Assembly (NCBI RefSeq): GCF_000159135.1
Contig: NZ_GG667521.1
Coordinates: 44,838-108,837, forward strand
From: Corynebacterium striatum ATCC 6940
GTDB lineage: Bacteria > Actinomycetota > Actinomycetes > Mycobacteriales > Mycobacteriaceae
Length of the DNA stretch: 64,000 bases
Reading direction: 5' to 3'
Part shown: positions 17,158 through 30,704 of the stretch, one piece after another
Position numbering within the stretch: the stretch's first letter is position 1
Layout: every line of letters begins with the position of its first letter
Notes under the pieces: model-generated
Database searches by the model: none
What the model was told of the DNA's origin: nothing
Seen by the model: the letters and a program-made list of their open reading frames with translations, nothing else
Position numbers and translations under genes: made by a program

Positions 17158-18906
17158 ATGAATAACACTGATAACAGGAATCTGCTTCGGTATAGCGCCG
17201 TTGCGTCAGCTCTTGTTATTGGTGTTTTTGCGTTTTGGGGTGGCTTCGCCCGCCGGTGGATTTCCGATGACGGCCTCATAGTCCTGCGCACGGTCCGCAA
17301 CCTGGAAGCTGGGAATGGCCCAGTCTTTAACGCCGGTGAGCGAGTAGAAACCAATACCTCGACGCTGTGGCAATACCTCATCCTTCTCGTGCGATGGGTA
17401 ACAGGTGCGGATCTGTCAGGTATCGCCATCTACTTGGGCTTGTTCTTCTCTGTCGCCGCGATGTTCATCGGCGCTTGGGCTACGAGCAGGGCCCACCGCA
17501 CTGCCGTTCTAGCTCCAGCGGGCAGCCTCGTTTATCTAGCGCTACCGCCCGCGCGTGACTTCTTTACGTCCGGTCTCGAATGGGGATTGTCCATCTTCTA
17601 TCTGGCGGTGCTGTGGTGGATGTTGGTCAAGTGGTCCCGCGGCGTCGACAATGCAAAAGAGTGCGCTAGTGACTCTATGCCGTACTGGCTAGCGCTGTGG
17701 GCGGGCATTTCCTGGCTTGTTCGACCTGACCTTGCCCTTTATGGCGGCCTGGTGGGACTTTTGCTGCTCGCTACCCACCGTGGGTGGAAAGCCTGGCTAG
17801 GAATCTTGGCCTCCGCGCTGCCCTTGCCGGGCGCATATCAGATTTTCCGCATGGGCTACTACGGCCTTTTGACTCCCCACACTGCGGTGGCTAAGTCGGC
17901 GTCGGAAGCTGCATGGAGCCATGGTTTCCGCTACCTTGGTGACTTCGCCCTCCCTTATGCCCTCTATATTCCACTCCTCGTGTTGGGCGGCTGGGCCCTG
18001 TGGACCTATCGCTCTAGCCTGCGCCCAACGCGGCTTCGCTCCCAAGCCAGCATTACATACTTGTTGGTGGGCGCAGCGGTTTTGCACTTTGTCTACATCT
18101 TGCGCGTCGGCGGGGACTTCATGCATGGTCGGATGCTCTTGCTACCGCTTTTTGCGATGTTGCTGCCAGTGTTTGTCCTCCCGTTGCGCTCCGCAGCGTC
18201 TATCAGTGCGGCACTCTTTTGCGCAGTTTGGTCCGTGGTGATTATCCTGCGCGGGCACCCCACGGATTGGAATACCTACCAAGGGAAAATCAATATTGTC
18301 GATGAGCGCGACTTCTGGACCTATTCCGTCAAGCGGGAACCAGGCGATCCGCCTCGCTCTGAGAGGGACTTCCTTCCTATGCGGCAAATGGAGGCCTACC
18401 AAGAGGGCATCGATGATCTTGAAAAAGGTGATGCTCTCGCTGTTCTATATGCGCTTCCACGCGAGGAGAACAAGTATGCGTGGAAAGGCGTTGCTCGCGA
18501 ACCCGGCCGGGACGAGCCGCCTACTTTGTACTTCATCAACATGGGCATGACTTCGATGAATGCCCCGTTGGACGTGCGCGTGCTCGATAACATTGGCTTG
18601 GCGACGCCCCTCGCCGCCCGCCAGCCACGCATAGAAAACGGACGGATTGGCCATGACAAGGACCTGCCTTCGTACTGGCAGGCTGCTTTGACGGGCGTGG
18701 ATATCGATTCGCTGCCACAGTGGTACGACAAGAAGGAAACTGCTAAGGCTCGTCAGGCGTTGCAAACGTCAGATTTCCAAAAGCTCTTTGCGACCTATAA
18801 AGACCCGCTTGATGCACACCGTTTCTTTGAAAACATCAAGTTTGCATTGACGGATGGGCGGACTCTGACTTTTTCGGCGGATCCTGACGATTACCTTGTG
18901 AAATAG
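17158..18906 (+). CDS. aftB: Arabinofuranosyltransferase AftB-like (GT-C)
   Basis: A 582-residue membrane protein with about ten N-terminal membrane segments and a soluble C-terminal part. The first extracytoplasmic loop has the GT-C acidic motif ISDDGLIVLR, followed by NAGERVETNTSTLW, both typical of AftB. AftB adds the terminal beta(1-2) arabinofuranose to arabinan using DPA. ATG 17158 is used; the strong TAAAGGGGG sequence ends at 17139, too far for 17158 and directly against an alternative ATG at 17140, so the start is uncertain by six codons. GGGGA at 17136-17140 can pair with TCCCC at 17153-17157 and could mask the site. The 3' half has a soluble domain rich in charged residues ending FSADPDDYLVK. 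Confidence 0.9.
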   Translation: MNNTDNRNLLRYSAVASALVIGVFAFWGGFARRWISDDGLIVLRTVRNLEAGNGPVFNAGERVETNTSTLWQYLILLVRWVTGADLSGIAIYLGLFFSVAAMFIGAWATSRAHRTAVLAPAGSLVYLALPPARDFFTSGLEWGLSIFYLAVLWWMLVKWSRGVDNAKECASDSMPYWLALWAGISWLVRPDLALYGGLVGLLLLATHRGWKAWLGILASALPLPGAYQIFRMGYYGLLTPHTAVAKSASEAAWSHGFRYLGDFALPYALYIPLLVLGGWALWTYRSSLRPTRLRSQASITYLLVGAAVLHFVYILRVGGDFMHGRMLLLPLFAMLLPVFVLPLRSAASISAALFCAVWSVVIILRGHPTDWNTYQGKINIVDERDFWTYSVKREPGDPPRSERDFLPMRQMEAYQEGIDDLEKGDALAVLYALPREENKYAWKGVAREPGRDEPPTLYFINMGMTSMNAPLDVRVLDNIGLATPLAARQPRIENGRIGHDKDLPSYWQAALTGVDIDSLPQWYDKKETAKARQALQTSDFQKLFATYKDPLDAHRFFENIKFALTDGRTLTFSADPDDYLVK

Positions 18907-19131
18907 CGGAGAGTTTTCCCAAACTTCGGCGTGTCGCCACCTATAGATGGATCGGCCACCGTAGTGCGCGGGGGGTACAAGGTGGGAGAAATCGGGCTGC
19001 GTGGGTTAAGCTGCTAAAGATTCCTCGTTATATTTCCGTGACGTTAACGTTTAGACATGTGGCGACGATAAGTGTGAATAGCACTAAAAATTTTTCTTGA
19101 TCTCGAAGTTGAGAAGTACAAAAGGAGAGAC

Positions 19132-20154
19132 ATGACTGCACTGAGTTCGGGTCTCAAAGCGCGTGTACTCACAGTGGTAATGACCGTTGCGGTCGCGCTT
19201 GGCCTCGTCGTAGCTACAGGCACCCAAGAAGCCGAGGCAGCAAACCGTGACTGGCTGCGTCCCGATGCCACCGGTTCTTGCGAATGGGACGGCGTGGGTT
19301 GGTGGGTTCAGCGTTGTGACGTTTGGTCGCCAGCAATGGGCCGCAACATCCCAGTCCAGATCCAGCCTGCGAAAAACGGCGGCAACGCTGGCCTGTACCT
19401 GCTTGACGGCTTGCGTGCTACCGACAGTACCAATGCTTGGGTTAACGATGTGAATGCTGCCCGTACCTACGAGCCTCACAACATCACCCTGGTTATGCCG
19501 GTTGGTGGCGCAGGTTCTTTCTATGCTGACTGGAACGGCCCGGCTACCTATGACTTGGTTGCGCCGACCAACTACCAGTGGGAAACCTTCCTGACCTCTG
19601 AGCTGCCGGGCTACTTGGAGCGTAACTTCGGCGTTGCCCGCAATAACAACTCGATCGCTGGCCTGTCCATGGGCGCCACCGCTGCCATCACCTTGGCTGG
19701 TAAGCACCCGGATCAGTTCCGCCAGGTACTGTCCTTCTCCGGCTACCTGACCACCACCTTGCCAGGTGCGCAGACCTTCATGCGCCTCGCGCTTCTCGAC
19801 GCCGGCGGATTCAACATCAACGCAATGTACGGTTCGCTGTTTAACCCGCGTCGCTTCGAAAACGATCCTTTCTACCAGACCGATCGTCTGCGCAATACTG
19901 ACGTGTACATCTCTGCTGCAACGGGCATTCCGGGTGCCGGTGACGCTGGTTATCTCCCGCAGCACCAGCTTTCTGGCGCGGTCCTGGAGATGTTCTCACG
20001 TGCAACCACCCGCATGTGGGAGGCTAAGGCTCGTGCAACTGGTCTGCGCGTGACCACCAACTACCCGATGCAGGGTCTGCACAACTGGGCACAGTTTGGC
20101 TACCAGCTGGAGCAGTCCAAGCCGCAGGTTCTCAACGTGATGAACGCTTGGTAA
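19132..20154 (+). CDS. Mycolyltransferase, antigen 85 type
   Basis: A 340-residue secreted alpha/beta hydrolase. The signal peptide spans residues 1-37 with cleavage likely after AEA. The catalytic serine is S179 in GLSMGATAA, and the catalytic histidine is in GLHNWAQF near the C-terminus. NLTLVMPVGG-type and SFYADW segments are typical of the family (here ITLVMPVGGAGSFYADW). It transfers mycolate from trehalose monomycolate to arabinogalactan or another TMM, outside the membrane. AAAAGGAGAGAC precedes the ATG. The 225-base gap upstream is AT-rich near 19025-19110, has a perfect 10-base palindrome ACGTTAACGT at 19041-19050, and should hold the promoter. It ends in its own strong terminator, so it is likely a monocistronic unit. 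Confidence 0.94.
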   Translation: MTALSSGLKARVLTVVMTVAVALGLVVATGTQEAEAANRDWLRPDATGSCEWDGVGWWVQRCDVWSPAMGRNIPVQIQPAKNGGNAGLYLLDGLRATDSTNAWVNDVNAARTYEPHNITLVMPVGGAGSFYADWNGPATYDLVAPTNYQWETFLTSELPGYLERNFGVARNNNSIAGLSMGATAAITLAGKHPDQFRQVLSFSGYLTTTLPGAQTFMRLALLDAGGFNINAMYGSLFNPRRFENDPFYQTDRLRNTDVYISAATGIPGAGDAGYLPQHQLSGAVLEMFSRATTRMWEAKARATGLRVTTNYPMQGLHNWAQFGYQLEQSKPQVLNVMNAW

Positions 20155-20190
20155 ACGCCAAGGAGAGTATCTAGCGAAGCTCTAAACAAG

Positions 20191-20220
20191 CCGGCCGTAG
20201 GAATTCCTACGGCCGGTTTT
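20191..20220 (+). terminator. Terminator: perfect 26-base palindrome plus T tract
   Basis: Bases 20191-20216 are a perfect uninterrupted palindrome (13-base half-sites starting CCGGCCGTAGGAA, centred on an EcoRI-type GAATTC), followed by TTTTGTGGTTTT. As RNA it forms a very stable GC-rich hairpin with a tight loop. It separates the two mycolyltransferase genes. Confidence 0.85.
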
Positions 20221-20382
20221 GTGGTTTTGGGCGTGTTCCTCTTCCAAAAGTCTCAAGTTCAACTTAAACTTGAGCGCACAATAGACAGCACTTCGTGGCC
20301 TAGTAGCGTCGTCCGGAGGAGGGGAACCTTCGGAAACCGTATTACTAGGGCGCTCCCTCGACATACCTACAAGGACTCATCC

Positions 20383-22350
20383 ATGCGTAAAAATGCGTCT
20401 GCCCCTAACCTGCGCTCTCCAGGTTCCCCGACCAAGGCTCGCAAGGGTCTGGCCATCGCAGCTCTGCCAACCGCTGTAGCAGTTGGCCTCGCTCTCCTGC
20501 CGAACGCAACCGCTCAGTCTTCTCTCGGAGCCTTGACCCAGAACTTGGGAAGCTCCGGTCTTTCCGACTCCTTCGCACCGAGCAACCCGCCGCAGCGTAC
20601 TCCGCTCAACACCGAGTACCCGACCATCGAGGGTCTGCCGGAGGGCGTTGCTGTCTCCCGTGTGGAGTACCTCTCCAATCGCCACCTCAAGGTCTACATC
20701 AAATCCGCAGCTATGCCGGATAAGGAGCAGATTGTTCAGATTCAGCTCGCCCGCGACTGGTACTCCAACCCGGAGAAGAAGTTCCCGGAGGTCTGGGCAC
20801 TCGACGGCCTGCGTGCGCGCGACGATGAGTCCGGCTGGACCATCGAGACCAACATCCTGAGCCAGTACGCTGACCGCAATGTTAACGTCATCATGCCTGT
20901 TGGCGGCGAGTCCTCCTTCTACTCCGACTGGCAGCAGCCGGACAATGGCCGTAACTACAAGTGGGAATCCTTCCTGACCAAGGAACTCGTGCCAATCCTG
21001 GATAAGGCATACCGCTCCAACCAGAAGCGCGCCATCACGGGTATCTCCATGGGCGGTACGGCAGCCGTCAACTTGGCGGAGCGCAACCCGCACCTGTTCC
21101 AGTTCGTCGGTTCCTTCTCCGGCTACCTGGACACCACCACCCGGGGCATGCCAGAAGCAATTGCTGCAGCACAGATGGATGCAGGCGGATTTAGCTCCAC
21201 CAACATGTGGGGCCCGCACTACTCGCAGGACTGGATCGACCACGACCCGAAGCTGGGTATCGAAGCCCTCAAGGACATGAAGGTCTACGTTTCCTCCGGC
21301 TCCGGCAAGGACGACTACGGCAACCTCTCCTCCGTGGCCAAGGGCCCGGCTAACGCTGCAGGCGTCGGTCTCGAGGTCATTTCCCGTATGTCCACCCAGA
21401 CCTTCGTGGATTACGCCAAGCGTGCAGGGGTGCCGGTCGTGACACGCTTCCGCCCATCCGGCGTCCACAGCTGGGAATACTGGCAGTTCGAGATGAACGA
21501 GGCTTGGCCAACCATCGCTGACGCCCTCGGCATCCCGAAGGAAGACCGCGGTGCAGACTGCACCCCGATCGGCGACATCGCAAAGGTGACCGAGTCCGGA
21601 ATTATCGGCGAATGCCTTAACAACGAATACGACGTCGCAGGCGGCAAAGCTGAGGACTTCCAGGCTGGCACTGCCTACTGGCACCCAGAAACCGGCGCTC
21701 ACGCCATCTTTGGCCGCATCGGCGCCCGCTACTCCGAGATCGGCGGCCCGACCTCTTGGCTGGGCTTCCCAACCACCGGCGAAGAGAAGACCCCAGACGG
21801 CAAGGGACGCTTCGTTCACTTCCAGCACGGCTCCATCTACTGGACCGCCGAGACCGGTGCCTGGGCAATTCCTGCCGACATGGTGAAGGCATGGGGCGAA
21901 AACGGCTACGAAAACGGCGACCTCAAGTACCCGACCGCTGCAGTGGTCAAGGTCGGCGAAGGCTACGCTCAGGAATTCCAGAATGGTGTCCTGACCCGTA
22001 ACCCAGACGAGTCCAACTCCGTGGTCCATGGTGCAATCGGCGCCAAGTACAAGGAGCTGGGTGGCCCTGCCTCCAAGCTAGGCTTCCCGAAGGGTGGCGA
22101 AAAGCCAGTCAAGGGCGGCTTCTTCCAGGAATTCGAGCACGGCAACATCTACTGGTCCGCAAACAGTGGGGCGCACTACATCCTCTACGGAGACATCATG
22201 GACGAGTGGGGTAAGCGCGGCTTCGAGCAGGGCGAGTTCGGCTGGCCAACCACCGATTACACCGAAATCGCAGCGGGCGGCCTTTCCCAGGACTTCCAAC
22301 ACGGTGTAATCCGGCAAATCATGGGCACCGTTCAAGTGGAGAAGAAGTAA
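20383..22350 (+). CDS. Mycolyltransferase with C-terminal LGFP repeats (PS1/Cmt1 type)
   Basis: A 655-residue secreted protein starting at ATG 20383 after AAGGACT; the open frame upstream to 20221 is the leader region. Signal peptide about 1-45 with twin-basic character before the hydrophobic core (ARKGLAIAALP), cleavage near NATAQ. The antigen-85-like domain holds the nucleophile in GISMGGTAAV and the histidine in GVHSWEYW. The last 240 residues carry repeats of the LGFP type (IGGPTSWLGFPTTGEE; LGGPASKLGFPKGGEK; GEFGWPTTDY), thought to bind the cell wall. It acts as a mycolyltransferase anchored to the wall. The DUF732 lipoprotein gene follows after 2 bases, and the cutinase gene after that. 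Confidence 0.94.
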   Translation: MRKNASAPNLRSPGSPTKARKGLAIAALPTAVAVGLALLPNATAQSSLGALTQNLGSSGLSDSFAPSNPPQRTPLNTEYPTIEGLPEGVAVSRVEYLSNRHLKVYIKSAAMPDKEQIVQIQLARDWYSNPEKKFPEVWALDGLRARDDESGWTIETNILSQYADRNVNVIMPVGGESSFYSDWQQPDNGRNYKWESFLTKELVPILDKAYRSNQKRAITGISMGGTAAVNLAERNPHLFQFVGSFSGYLDTTTRGMPEAIAAAQMDAGGFSSTNMWGPHYSQDWIDHDPKLGIEALKDMKVYVSSGSGKDDYGNLSSVAKGPANAAGVGLEVISRMSTQTFVDYAKRAGVPVVTRFRPSGVHSWEYWQFEMNEAWPTIADALGIPKEDRGADCTPIGDIAKVTESGIIGECLNNEYDVAGGKAEDFQAGTAYWHPETGAHAIFGRIGARYSEIGGPTSWLGFPTTGEEKTPDGKGRFVHFQHGSIYWTAETGAWAIPADMVKAWGENGYENGDLKYPTAAVVKVGEGYAQEFQNGVLTRNPDESNSVVHGAIGAKYKELGGPASKLGFPKGGEKPVKGGFFQEFEHGNIYWSANSGAHYILYGDIMDEWGKRGFEQGEFGWPTTDYTEIAAGGLSQDFQHGVIRQIMGTVQVEKK

Positions 22351-22352
22351 CC

Positions 22353-22862
22353 ATGCGCATCAAGGTTCCCGCGGCGTGTGCAGCCGTGATGGCTGCCGCG
22401 CTTACGCTGGGCGCTTGCGGTTCCGCCACGGTCGAAAGCACGGACGATCCAACGGACACCAAGGTAGCCCCGCTTGAGCGTTCCGCAGCCCCAACTTCCG
22501 ACGCCGCGTCGAGCTCGGCGGCTTCGGAGACGGCGTCGTCAAGCGCATCTGCGTCCCGCGCGCCGGCTTCCGACGCCCCGGAAGATAGCGGTGCGCGTGA
22601 AATCTCTGCCATCCCAACCCCGGAACAAAGCCAGGGTCCTGAGCGGGAATTCATAGCCGCTGTCCAGAAAGCGGGAGTAAACACGGATGGTGCCGAAGAC
22701 CAGATCATCGGCGCCGGCCAAGCGGCATGCCGCGAAGGCGATGCCGTGACCATCCCCGCAGTGGCAGGTCAGCTCATCGAGCAGGGCCGTGCCACACTGC
22801 CGCACGAAGAGCTCACCGCTGTCCTGACGGACCAGGCGCGCGGCACCCTGTGCGCTAACTAA
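22353..22862 (+). CDS. DUF732 lipoprotein
   Basis: A 169-residue lipoprotein: basic start, hydrophobic stretch, then lipobox LGAC with the acylated cysteine C22. A low-complexity Ser/Ala/Glu linker (about 45-85) leads to a C-terminal DUF732 domain (REFIAAVQKAG through QARGTLCAN) with two cysteines likely to form a disulfide. It starts 2 bases after the mycolyltransferase stop and 15 bases before the cutinase gene, so it is part of that operon. DUF732 function is unknown; position suggests a partner of the envelope enzymes. Confidence 0.88.
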   Translation: MRIKVPAACAAVMAAALTLGACGSATVESTDDPTDTKVAPLERSAAPTSDAASSSAASETASSSASASRAPASDAPEDSGAREISAIPTPEQSQGPEREFIAAVQKAGVNTDGAEDQIIGAGQAACREGDAVTIPAVAGQLIEQGRATLPHEELTAVLTDQARGTLCAN

Positions 22863-22877
22863 GATAGAGAAGTTTTT

Positions 22878-23807
22878 ATGCGTAAAACACTTACGGTTGT
22901 TGCCGTACTCGTCGTACTTGCTGTCATCGGCGCTGGCGCGGTTCATTTCTTCAACTCCAATCAGGCACAGGAGAAGAACAACCTCGGTGAGCCGGCACCA
23001 GAGTCCGGGGAAGTCGAGGCCCCCGCGCAACCCGACTGGTGCCCGCGCGTAGAAGTTATCTCTGCTCCTGGCACGTGGGAATCCAAGGCCGATGATGATC
23101 CCATCAATCCGACCGCAAATCCCAATTCCTTCATGCTCTCCATCAGCAACCCGCTGAAGGAGGCTTATGTGCCGGAGGACGTAAAGGTCTGGACGCTGCC
23201 GTACACGGCGCAGTTCAAGAACATCAACGCCCAGCAGGAGATGAGCTACGACGAATCCCGCGATGAGGGAACCTCCCGCATGGAGGGCGAGCTCATCACG
23301 ATGCATGAAACATGCCCGGCTACCAAGTTCATCATTGCGGGCTTCTCGCAGGGAGCGGTGATTGCTGGCGACGTCGCTGACCGTATCGGTGGCGATAACG
23401 GTCCGATTCCGGCGGATGCTGTCGCCGGCGTTGCTCTGGTGGCCGATGGTCGCCGGCAGGATGGCGTGGGTCAGAACCCTGGCGTGCACGTGGCGGGCGT
23501 GGGCGCGGAAATTGCTCTGGAGCCGCTCAACATGCTGATTCAGGGCATCGTTCCGGGTGCTACCATGCGGGGTCCGCGTGCAAATGGCTTCGGTTCTTTG
23601 GCGGACCGCACGTTCCAGATTTGTGCGCCGGATGACTCTATTTGCGATGCGCCACTCGACGGCCTGAACGGGCTTGAGCGCGCCCGCGGCCTCATTGAAG
23701 CAAACGGCGTGCACGCGATGTATGCCACGAACCCGAACGTGATTCCGGGCACCACGGCGAACCAATGGGTTACCGATTGGGCGCGGGAAATTATCGATAA
23801 CACCTAG
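22878..23807 (+). CDS. Cutinase-like lipase/thioesterase (Rv3802c/Culp6 type)
   Basis: A 309-residue protein with an N-terminal membrane anchor or signal (residues 5-25), a disordered linker, then a cutinase-type alpha/beta hydrolase: nucleophile S157 in IIAGFSQGAV, acid in the cysteine-flanked CAPDDSICD, and histidine in NGVHAMY. Its place between the mycolyltransferases and fadD32 matches Rv3802c, an envelope phospholipase/thioesterase needed for mycolate homeostasis. Between it and fadD32 there are 87 bases with an AT-rich segment and a strong AAAAGGAGA site for fadD32. Confidence 0.9.
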   Translation: MRKTLTVVAVLVVLAVIGAGAVHFFNSNQAQEKNNLGEPAPESGEVEAPAQPDWCPRVEVISAPGTWESKADDDPINPTANPNSFMLSISNPLKEAYVPEDVKVWTLPYTAQFKNINAQQEMSYDESRDEGTSRMEGELITMHETCPATKFIIAGFSQGAVIAGDVADRIGGDNGPIPADAVAGVALVADGRRQDGVGQNPGVHVAGVGAEIALEPLNMLIQGIVPGATMRGPRANGFGSLADRTFQICAPDDSICDAPLDGLNGLERARGLIEANGVHAMYATNPNVIPGTTANQWVTDWAREIIDNT

Positions 23808-23894
23808 AAAAATCTGCGTGATGTAACGTATGAGACCTTGGCCCTGATATTTTTAATGTCAAAAGTAAACAATCTAAACCCAAAAGGAGATTAG

Positions 23895-25745
23895 ATGGAC
23901 CTCAATGCGTTGATTGGCCAGTTCTTTGACGAGAAGGGGCAAATAGCTCTTCCGCCACATCTGACCTTGGCAGGACTCAGTGAGCATGTCTATGGAATGG
24001 AAAAGCAGGCTGGGGTTCCGGATCGTCCGGTTCTACGCCAGTGGGTTTACTCCGAAGATCCAAACGGCGTTCCACGCGACTTCACGCGTTCCCAGGTCAA
24101 CACTCGCATCAAGGTCGTGGCTGCGCGCTTGCAACAAGTCGGCGCAATGGGGGACCGCGTGGCAATTCTTGCCGGCAATTCCCCGGAGTACATTTTCGGC
24201 TTCATGGGGGCGATGTATGCGGGTATGACTCCGCTGCCTTTGTATGACCCGAACGAGCCAGGTCATACTGATCATCTGCGAGCCGTATTCGGTGATTCGA
24301 ATCCATCCATCGTGTTGACGAACAACGTCTCTGCTGCGGCCGTGCGCAAGTACTTTGCCGACCGTCCGTCTGCGGAGCGCCCGCGCGTTATCTCTATTGA
24401 TTCGCTGCCGGACTCTTTGGCGGCGTCGTGGGTGAATCCGTTGGAGACCGAGGCTGGCCAGGCCGCTGCTGCGAACCTGCAGGGCGCACCTATCGATCAG
24501 CCGGCGTTCCTGCAATACACTTCTGGTTCCACGCGAACTCCGGCGGGCGTGTTGCTGACGAATCGCTCCATCATGACCAATGTTCTGCAGATTTTTGCCG
24601 CAGTGCAGCTCAAGCACCCATCGCGAATTGTTTCTTGGCTGCCGATGCACCACGACATGGGCATTATCCTGGCTTCCTTTGTCACTATCATGGGACTCAA
24701 CTTCGAGATTATGACTCCGCGTGACTTCGTGCAGCAGCCGAAGCGCTGGGTACGCCAGATCAGCCGACAGCCGATGGATGAGAACTTCGCCGCCACTTAC
24801 TCGGTGGTGCCGAACTTCGCGCTCGAGCTCGCGGCTCGCTACGGTGCGCCGGAGGCGGGCGAGGAACTTGATTTCTCCAATGTCGATGGAATCATCATCG
24901 GTTCCGAGCCAGTTACCGAAACCGCGGTGGAGAGCTTCTTGGAGGTATTTAGCACTCTCAATCTTAAGCGCGAGGTGTTGCGTCCGTCCTATGGCTTGGC
25001 AGAGGCGTCGCTCATGGTGTCTACCCCGCAGGTGGGCGAGCGCCCGTTGATTTCTCACTTCGATCGCGAGCAATTAGCTGCTGGCAAGGCGGTCATTTCA
25101 GAAAAGTCTGCGGACACTGTAGCTTTCGCGTCGAATGGTCAGACGGTTCCGGTCCAGTTCCTGACCATCGTGGACCCGGAGACACGGGCAGAGCTTGGCG
25201 ACGCCCAGATCGGCGAGATCTGGCTGCACGGCGAAAACATGGCTGCGGGCTACTTGGGTCGCGAGGATGAGACCGCCTCCACTTTCCACAACACTTTGGG
25301 GGAGCGCCTCGCCGAGGGCTCCCGCGTGGAAGGGGCCCCAGATGACAACAATTGGATGGCCACGGGAGACCTCGCTACCATCGTGGATGGCCAGCTCTAC
25401 ATCACGGGCCGTCTCAAGGATCTCATTGTGGTGGCAGGTCGCAACCACTATCCACAGGATATCGAGGGCACCGTCCAAGAGGCGTCCGAGCACGTGCGCC
25501 CTGACTCCGTGGCTGCCTTCTCCGTGGAGGGCGACAACACCGAGCAGCTGGTGCTGCTCATCGAGCGCGCTGACAACGCTGACCCGTCTGGTGACGAAGC
25601 TGCAACTGAAGTTGTCCGTACCGCCGTCTCGAAGCACCATGGTCTGACTCCGGATATCATCCGTTGGTTCGGTGCGAACGAAATCAACCGCACCTCCTCG
25701 GGCAAGATCGCTCGCCGAGTGGCGAAAAAGCACTTCGAAGCCTAA
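23895..25745 (+). CDS. fadD32: Fatty-acyl-AMP ligase FadD32
   Basis: A 616-residue adenylating enzyme of the FAAL group. It has the P-loop-like YTSGSTRTPAGV, SWLPMHHDMG typical of FAALs, the YGLAEASLMV region, TGDLATIVDGQLYITGRLKD, and the C-terminal lysine region NRTSSGKIARR. It activates the meromycolate chain as an acyl-AMP and loads it on the N-terminal ACP of Pks13. ATG 23895 follows AAAAGGAGATTAG. It is followed by a terminator and a separate promoter region before pks13, rather than being tightly coupled to it. Confidence 0.96.
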   Translation: MDLNALIGQFFDEKGQIALPPHLTLAGLSEHVYGMEKQAGVPDRPVLRQWVYSEDPNGVPRDFTRSQVNTRIKVVAARLQQVGAMGDRVAILAGNSPEYIFGFMGAMYAGMTPLPLYDPNEPGHTDHLRAVFGDSNPSIVLTNNVSAAAVRKYFADRPSAERPRVISIDSLPDSLAASWVNPLETEAGQAAAANLQGAPIDQPAFLQYTSGSTRTPAGVLLTNRSIMTNVLQIFAAVQLKHPSRIVSWLPMHHDMGIILASFVTIMGLNFEIMTPRDFVQQPKRWVRQISRQPMDENFAATYSVVPNFALELAARYGAPEAGEELDFSNVDGIIIGSEPVTETAVESFLEVFSTLNLKREVLRPSYGLAEASLMVSTPQVGERPLISHFDREQLAAGKAVISEKSADTVAFASNGQTVPVQFLTIVDPETRAELGDAQIGEIWLHGENMAAGYLGREDETASTFHNTLGERLAEGSRVEGAPDDNNWMATGDLATIVDGQLYITGRLKDLIVVAGRNHYPQDIEGTVQEASEHVRPDSVAAFSVEGDNTEQLVLLIERADNADPSGDEAATEVVRTAVSKHHGLTPDIIRWFGANEINRTSSGKIARRVAKKHFEA

Positions 25746-25753
25746 CTTCTTCT

Positions 25754-25805
25754 AGTCCCCCTTGTTCCCGCGTGCGCAAGCTCGGTGGGAGAAGGGGGAC
25801 TTTTG
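25754..25805 (+). terminator. Rho-independent terminator between fadD32 and pks13
   Basis: AGTCCCCCTT (25754-25763) pairs perfectly with AAGGGGGACT (25792-25801), with an inner loop that can form further pairs, followed by TTTTGTG. It ends or attenuates fadD32 transcription, implying an independent pks13 promoter. Confidence 0.85.
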
Positions 25806-25855
25806 TGTCTCTTGGGCAGCTGCCTAGCGCAGGTGAGTTGTAAACGTGACGGAAG

Positions 25856-25888
25856 TTAACAAAATGAGACAATGAACCGATATATATT
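25856..25888 (+). promoter_or_regulatory. Possible pks13 promoter
   Basis: TTAACA (25856-25861) and the AT-rich GATATATATT (25879-25888) lie 17-19 bases apart, about 55 bases before the pks13 start. Spacing and the A/T tract suit a sigma-A type promoter; this is by eye only. Confidence 0.3.
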
Positions 25889-25943
25889 GCATGCGCCGAT
25901 TTGTGCTGCGCAAAAACTTCCCAATTAAAGAAAGCTAAATTAG

Positions 25944-30703
<4,760 letters not shown>

Positions 30704-30704
<1 letters not shown>

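Noticed and set aside
17135..17160. Riboswitch or thermometer at the aftB start (GGGGA/TCCCC hairpin)
   Set aside because: Only five base pairs and no further conserved structure visible; noted under the gene instead.
20377..22029. Long open frame (550 codons) on the minus strand
   Set aside because: It is antisense to the LGFP mycolyltransferase, has no ribosome-binding site, and its translation is low-complexity; it results from GC-rich third-position bias.
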